Origin: Alphaproteobacteria bacterium | GTDB taxonomy: Bacteria > Pseudomonadota > Alphaproteobacteria > Micavibrionales > UBA1664 | Direction of reading: 5' to 3' | Length of the DNA: 17,810 nucleotides | NCBI GenBank assembly: GCA_018969935.1 | Contig: JAGWXJ010000028.1 | Span: 1 to 17,810, forward strand | Shown here: positions 13,985 to 17,810 of the stretch, in pieces | How positions within the stretch are numbered: the first letter of the stretch is position 1 | How the letters are laid out: the number at the start of each line of letters is the position of its first letter | Translations under genes and position numbers: made by a program | The notes under the pieces: generated by a model | Databases searched by the model: none | The model's input: only the letters and a program-made list of their open reading frames with translations | Told to the model about the DNA's origin: nothing

Positions 13985-15303
13985 GAACTGACGATTTCGA
14001 AGAGATCAAACCTCAGGATACCGACGACGGTATCCCCGATGTTGTGCAGGCCGAGCACGAGCGCGATGTTTTCGATGAGTTCGATGCGCCGCCAGAAGGT
14101 ACCAAGTCGGGCAAGAGCCTAGGCGATATTTTCCGCGACAATCCCTTTATCAAGATAGCTATTGTGGCGGTCGGTATCGTTTCGGTGCTGGTGGCGTTCG
14201 TCATGTTCGGCGGCAGCGGCGACGATAAAAACAAATCGCAAGTCGGCACTGCCGTGAACGAGCGCGAGGCGCCTGGGCAGGAAACATCGCAAGCCTATAC
14301 AGACGCCATCAAGGAAGTGAACGAACAGCGCTACGAACAGGCCGTCAATCAGGGCACCAGTACCATGCCCATACAGACCAATACGCCTGATGTACCTGCC
14401 GTACCCGAGCCCGCCGAACCGCCTGCCAGCCTTGAAGACCCGCTGGCCGACTGGCGCGCAAGCTCGCAGGAAGCACCGCCGCAGCAAGCTGCTGACGCCG
14501 GCCCGCCACCACCCGTTATCAATGGTAACGGGATGCCTATTGCGCCCGTTGCACAGGGGCCTGACCCCGCAGCTGTTGATGCGCTGGCGCAGGCCATGTC
14601 GCAGCAGATGTCGACCATCCTGCAGAAGCATAATATTTCGGGCCCGCAAATCATCAAGGTTACGGACGGCGACAAGTATATCAATTCGCTCCAGCCGCAA
14701 ATGACGGATGGCGCCATGGCTGGTGCCGCTACATCGGAGGCTGCACCTGTCGAGATCCTTATTCCCGCCGGTACCATTGTTTATGCCCAGACATTGACGG
14801 AAGCCAACAGCGATTCCCCTGGCCCCGTGCTTGCCCGCATCACCAATGGCCCGCTTAAAGGCAGCAAGGTGCTTGGTACATTCGAGGCGACCGAGGAACT
14901 CCTGACCCTCAATTTCAATACCGTGGTTGTCAAAGGCATTTCGCAATCGGTGAATGCCGTGGCGCTAGACCCCAAAACGACACTTCCTGCCGTTGCTACG
15001 GAAGTTGATCACCGTTACTTACGGCGCTTTATATTGCCTGCGGCTGCGCGCTTTATCGAAGGGATGGGCAATGCCATCGCCCAGAAAGAGCAGACCGTTA
15101 CGGTAAACAACGGTACGACCGTTTCATCGCAATCCGATCTCAATACCAAGGAAGAGCTTGCAGCAGGCCTCGCTGAGGGTACCAGTGAAATGGCCCAGCA
15201 GCTGGACGATATGGCTAGCGATACGAAGGTTCTTGTCCGCGTTCATGCGGGTACGCCTATCGGTTTGCTGTTCCTAGAGCCAGTGTTGAAAGAAAACCAA
15301 TAG
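13981..15303 (+). CDS. dotG: Type IVB secretion protein DotG/IcmE (VirB10-like), compact form
   Basis: DotG (IcmE, TraO) spans from the inner membrane to the outer-membrane core and its C-terminal domain forms part of the channel. The 440-residue product has an acidic cytoplasmic tail (1-55), one transmembrane helix at about 57-77 (FIKIAIVAVGIVSVLVAFVM), a Pro/Ala/Gln-rich periplasmic linker (about 80-255) and a VirB10-like C-terminal domain with IPAGTIVYAQTLTEANSDSP, VLARITNGPLKGSKVLGTF and LNFNTVVVKG, ending RVHAGTPIGLLFLEPV. Legionella DotG is about 1,050 residues because of long pentapeptide-like repeats between helix and VirB10 domain; here that repeat block is absent, though the ends are complete. 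The start overlaps the dotH stop (ATGA), so translation is coupled. dotF follows after 46 bases. Confidence 0.93.
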   Translation: MRTDDFEEIKPQDTDDGIPDVVQAEHERDVFDEFDAPPEGTKSGKSLGDIFRDNPFIKIAIVAVGIVSVLVAFVMFGGSGDDKNKSQVGTAVNEREAPGQETSQAYTDAIKEVNEQRYEQAVNQGTSTMPIQTNTPDVPAVPEPAEPPASLEDPLADWRASSQEAPPQQAADAGPPPPVINGNGMPIAPVAQGPDPAAVDALAQAMSQQMSTILQKHNISGPQIIKVTDGDKYINSLQPQMTDGAMAGAATSEAAPVEILIPAGTIVYAQTLTEANSDSPGPVLARITNGPLKGSKVLGTFEATEELLTLNFNTVVVKGISQSVNAVALDPKTTLPAVATEVDHRYLRRFILPAAARFIEGMGNAIAQKEQTVTVNNGTTVSSQSDLNTKEELAAGLAEGTSEMAQQLDDMASDTKVLVRVHAGTPIGLLFLEPVLKENQ

Positions 15304-15322
15304 AATACCGATTGAATACCGA
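15303..15322. repeat. Tandem direct repeat between dotG and dotF
   Basis: GAATACCGA occurs at 15303-15311 and again at 15314-15322, a period of 11 bases, about one helical turn. It begins on the last base of the dotG stop codon within the 46-base dotG-dotF gap. It may be a slippage duplication or a binding site for a regulator with two subunits on one DNA face. No other copy was noticed in the window. Confidence 0.5.
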
Positions 15323-15349
15323 CCGTTTGCCTGTTACCCCTGAGCCATC

Positions 15350-16684
15350 ATGAACGACGTGCGCGACCAGAACGAAGACGATATCGACCTTGAGGGCTTT
15401 GAAACCCCCGAGCAGGACTATGATACCGCTATGGGCGGCGATGTACCCGTTGATGACGCGGGTGCCAGCGATGATGCTGATTACAGGGATATTGCTGGCG
15501 ATATTGACGCCGATGTATTTGGCGAGGAACAACCTGCCGAGGCACAGCCCGCCAAGAAAAAGATCAACTGGTTCAATATCGGTGTTGCCGTCGTGGCAAC
15601 TGCCGTTGCAGGCGGGCTTATCTGGTCCAAGCTCGGGCCGCAGCTTATGAGTAACGAAGGCGGGGAAATGCCGCCTGCCATGGCCTCCGGCCCCGCGCCC
15701 GTATCGCCGCAAGACAGCAAGGCCAGCAGTGAAGCCGCGGCACTGGCCGCCGTAAATGGCGGTGCCAATGCAGCCGCGCAACAACCTGCCTTGCTTGAAA
15801 ACCCTGACAAGTTTGCAACATTAAACCAGACTGTTTCAGCCACTTCGGCCGAACCCGTGAAAACCAATGCCGGTGACCCGTTTGCTGCCTTGGGACAAAC
15901 GCCAGCAGCATCCCCTGTCATGCAAGCAGCTGCCGAACCTGCCGTGCCGATGCCGACGCCAATTAGCGGTGCGCCCGAGGGTCTGCCGCCCATGGCAGCT
16001 GCGCCAGAGGCCCCTGCATCCGATACCCCCGCCATGCCTGTAGCCAAAGTGCCTGATGTGGTGGCCGAGGCCCCTTCCGTGCCAGCGCCTGCCGCGGTAG
16101 CAGACGCGGGTAGCCCCGAACTTAAGGCGCAGGTAACCGCGCTCGAGCAAAAACTTGCTGCCCTTGATACGAAAATCGATACAGCCGTCGAGCAGATGAG
16201 CACCATTGCCGCCGCCCAAGCCGCAGGCGGCGTACAGCCAGCTGCCGATGATTCCCGCCTTGCCAGTATCCAGAGCGCGCTTGAGCGATTGGAAAATCGC
16301 ATGGATGAACTTTCGGCCAAAAAGAGCGCCCCTGTTGCCGTTTCGGCCAAGAGCGATGATGATGTGCCACTGCTGCCCAAAAAGAAGAAGTCCGCAGCAA
16401 AGGCCAAAACCGTATCCCAAAAAGCCCCACAAAAATGGGACGAGCCTTATAACCCAGCGACCACCACACCGGCTAGTGCCCCTGTGGCGCCTGCCGCACG
16501 GGCTTCATCTGGCGGGTGGGAACTGCGTGGTGCCCAAACGGGCCGTGCCGTTATCGCAAAGGGCGGCGATATGCGTGAAGTGGGCGTCGGTGAGAACGTA
16601 CCAGGGCTTGGTGAAATCACGGGGATTGCCAGCATGAACGGCCGCTGGGTCGTACAGGGTACCCAAGGGCGCCTTTCCCAGTAG
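15350..16684 (+). CDS. dotF: Type IVB secretion inner-membrane protein DotF/IcmG, long form
   Basis: DotF (IcmG, TraP) is an inner-membrane core-associated protein, proposed in Legionella to take part in effector recognition. The 444-residue product has a strongly acidic cytoplasmic domain (1-62), KKK and one transmembrane helix at about 74-92 (WFNIGVAVVATAVAGGLIW), a long Ala/Pro-rich linker (about 100-255), a coiled coil (about 257-320: ELKAQVTALEQKLAALDTKI and later SIQSALERLENRMDELSAKK), a Lys-rich stretch and a C-terminal domain from about 386 (GGWELRGAQTGRAVIAKGGD, VGVGENVPGLGEITGIASMN). That domain follows the Legionella IcmG ending. Legionella DotF is about 270 residues; the surplus here is the linker. 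No good Shine-Dalgarno precedes the ATG. Fourth gene of the I-H-G-F set. Confidence 0.88.
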   Translation: MNDVRDQNEDDIDLEGFETPEQDYDTAMGGDVPVDDAGASDDADYRDIAGDIDADVFGEEQPAEAQPAKKKINWFNIGVAVVATAVAGGLIWSKLGPQLMSNEGGEMPPAMASGPAPVSPQDSKASSEAAALAAVNGGANAAAQQPALLENPDKFATLNQTVSATSAEPVKTNAGDPFAALGQTPAASPVMQAAAEPAVPMPTPISGAPEGLPPMAAAPEAPASDTPAMPVAKVPDVVAEAPSVPAPAAVADAGSPELKAQVTALEQKLAALDTKIDTAVEQMSTIAAAQAAGGVQPAADDSRLASIQSALERLENRMDELSAKKSAPVAVSAKSDDDVPLLPKKKKSAAKAKTVSQKAPQKWDEPYNPATTTPASAPVAPAARASSGGWELRGAQTGRAVIAKGGDMREVGVGENVPGLGEITGIASMNGRWVVQGTQGRLSQ

Positions 16685-16690
16685 AAACCC

Positions 16691-16708
16691 AGCGTTTTTC
16701 ACGCTTTT
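16691..16708 (+). terminator. Possible weak terminator after dotF
   Basis: A 5-bp stem AGCGT (16691-16695) and ACGCT (16701-16705) with loop TTTTC is followed by TTT, so the stem closes into a short T tract (16705-16708). It begins 6 bases after the dotF stop. The stem is short and the T tract interrupted, so readthrough into dotA is likely if it works at all. Confidence 0.4.
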
Positions 16709-16711
16709 ACA

Positions 16712-16740
16712 TTGGTTCTTAACCAAAAATTAGCTAAAAT
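16712..16740 (+). promoter_or_regulatory. Putative promoter of dotA with overlapping palindromes
   Basis: TTGGTT (16712-16717) and TAAAAT (16735-16740) are exactly 17 bases apart; the -10 matches at five of six positions, the -35 at only three. TTGGTT-CTT-AACCAA (16712-16726) is a 6-bp inverted repeat over the -35, and CTAAAATTTTAG (16734-16745) is a perfect 12-base palindrome over the -10, so the site could be an operator-controlled promoter. Confidence 0.4.
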
Positions 16741-16764
16741 TTTAGAGAATGGTATGCGGGTAAA

Positions 16765-16796
16765 CATGTGTGCCGGCAAAAGCCTGTATGCACATG
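16765..16796 (+). promoter_or_regulatory. Hairpin in the dotA leader
   Basis: CATGTG (16765-16770) pairs with CACATG (16791-16796), and inside it GGC-AAAA-GCC (16775-16784) forms a small inner stem, leaving an internal loop. It lies in the predicted leader of dotA, ending 22 bases before the start codon. It is not followed by a T run. A regulatory role is possible but unproven. Confidence 0.3.
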
Positions 16797-16818
16797 ATAA
16801 AAACGACGGGGTGTTACA

Positions 16819-17810
16819 ATGGCAATTATTCCTGGCTTGGGGCCCAAAGGCAATCTGCCCAAGAGCATGGTCAATCCTACCAAAGCGGCTGACCGTGCGC
16901 TGCGCTTCCGTTTTTACAGGGGCGCCTTCAAGTACGCCTTCCTTCCCGAATTCGCGCCGCGTATCAAACGCATGGGCAAGAACCTCGGCCATTTTGCGCA
17001 TCTGCTTGCGCTTGTATTCCGATCGGTCAGGCTTTTGCCCGCCAACCACCCTATGCTCAGCCCTGCCAATATCGGCAAATTCGGGTTTGTGGATGTCATT
17101 ACAGCAGCCGCCAACAACCTTGTTGTCGATAAAAAACACGCAGACCAGATTCTGATTTTTGGCGCCATCCTTCTGGCTGTCATCATGATTATCATCCAGA
17201 TGGGGATTATTGCTTTCTTTGCGGCGCTCGGACCTACGACCGCGCATGCACAGGACGGCATGTTCACAACCCCCGACAAAGACAATGACGTGGTGCTGAC
17301 CTTTTTGCAGCAAACCATCGGGCTTGACGGGTTTTTCAACGGGTCCAAGCAAATCGGTTTTTCGATTGCCAGCGGTATCCGCGAGATGCTGCGTTTTTAC
17401 AGCACCGGCCTCATGATTATCGCCACCATTATCGTGGTGTATTACGTTATCACGGTTGTGGCCGAGGCCGCGCGTGATGGTACGCCGTTTGGCCGCCGTT
17501 TCAACAGTATCTGGGCGCCCATACGCCTCGTGATTGCGCTTGGCATGCTGGTGCCGCTGGGCAACGGCCTTAATGCCGCGCAGTACACGGCCCTGAGCGT
17601 TGCGCGCGCAGGTTCCGGCTTTGCTACGCAGGCGTGGATCAGGTTTGTGGATGCCGTTGCCAAACCGGACAACGTGACGACACCTATATTGCCATTGGGC
17701 CTTACGACAGTCGGCAAGCAGATATTCATGATGCAGGTGTGTGCTGCTGCCTACAACATCCAGCAAACAGGTGATGCACCTCAGGTTGGGTTTGTTGTGC
17801 ACAAGCCTCT
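16819..17810 (+). CDS. dotA: Type IVB secretion polytopic membrane protein DotA/TraY, N-terminal part
   Basis: The frame is open from the ATG at 16819 to the right edge (330 codons), so the C-terminus is missing. The diagnostic DotA/TraY region is EAARDGTPFGRRFNSIWAPI (215-234) followed by RLVIALGMLVPLGNGLNAAQ (235-255) and GSGFATQAW. Membrane segments visible: about 111-137 (ILIFGAILLAVIMIIIQMGI onward, ending THAQ-like AHAQ near 142-145), 195-214 (STGLMIIATIIVVYYVITVV) and 234-248. About 110 residues of mostly basic, non-membrane sequence precede the first helix, an N-terminal extension relative to Legionella DotA, whose hydrophobic leader lies at its start. DotA is a polytopic inner-membrane component essential for Dot/Icm secretion. 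The 134-base gap from dotF carries a possible terminator and promoter, so it may be a separate unit. Confidence 0.9.
   Translation, partial: MAIIPGLGPKGNLPKSMVNPTKAADRALRFRFYRGAFKYAFLPEFAPRIKRMGKNLGHFAHLLALVFRSVRLLPANHPMLSPANIGKFGFVDVITAAANNLVVDKKHADQILIFGAILLAVIMIIIQMGIIAFFAALGPTTAHAQDGMFTTPDKDNDVVLTFLQQTIGLDGFFNGSKQIGFSIASGIREMLRFYSTGLMIIATIIVVYYVITVVAEAARDGTPFGRRFNSIWAPIRLVIALGMLVPLGNGLNAAQYTALSVARAGSGFATQAWIRFVDAVAKPDNVTTPILPLGLTTVGKQIFMMQVCAAAYNIQQTGDAPQVGFVVHKP

Noticed and set aside
12793..14058. A 421-codon open frame on the minus strand opposite dotH
   Set aside because: The plus strand carries a full-length DotH match; the antisense product is Ser/Thr/Val low-complexity sequence without a recognisable domain.
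11904..17810. An integrative conjugative element
   Set aside because: No integrase, relaxase, att-like repeat or tRNA end is visible, and codon use matches the flanking housekeeping genes; it cannot be excluded beyond the right edge.

Overview
The window reads as a chromosomal piece of an alphaproteobacterium with moderately high GC and dense, mostly housekeeping genes. Three things point there. The block cvpA-purF-SDR is a familiar alphaproteobacterial arrangement (established knowledge). PurF is the propeptide-bearing, [4Fe-4S] type. Icd is the roughly 404-residue NADP enzyme typical of that class. A free-living or predatory lineage such as the Micavibrionales is possible, but that is only an inference; no rRNA, tRNA or phylogenetic marker here settles it.

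Layout. (1) Bases 1-1650: a partial unrecognised gene on the minus strand, then a metal-handling pair on the plus strand: a small secreted Cys/Met/His protein and a DUF305 protein with duplicated CC...KCPMK elements. The pair ends at a strong intrinsic terminator, facing a small membrane protein gene. (2) 1731-4659, plus strand: cvpA, purF and an SDR oxidoreductase, tightly packed as one operon. (3) 4672-8587, minus strand: an envelope and ribosome-maturation operon, yfgM-like, bamB and der, in the same order as in enterobacteria, followed by a separately promoted orphan HicA-like small gene. (4) 8739-11794, plus strand: an unrecognised 141-residue protein, icd (its ribosome-binding site lies in a perfect inverted repeat), and a periplasmic LysM/YkuD L,D-transpeptidase. 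(5) 11904 to the end, plus strand: the core of a type IVB (Dot/Icm or I-type conjugation) secretion system in the order dotI-dotH-dotG-dotF, then dotA, which runs off the right edge.

How they work together. In the type IVB block, DotI (VirB8-like), DotG (VirB10-like) and DotF are inner-membrane components, DotH is an outer-membrane core component and DotA is a polytopic inner-membrane protein. The order I-H-G-F equals icmL-icmK-icmE-icmG of Legionella and traM-N-O-P of IncI plasmids. DotG is much shorter, DotF longer, and DotA carries an N-terminal extension relative to the Legionella proteins. No relaxase, integrase or other conjugation hallmark is visible, so effector secretion and conjugation remain open alternatives. 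The L,D-transpeptidase immediately upstream could remodel peptidoglycan for the envelope-spanning machine, but that link is inference.

No rRNA, tRNA, CRISPR array, insertion sequence or integrase was seen. No stretch over 300 bases lacks a gene.
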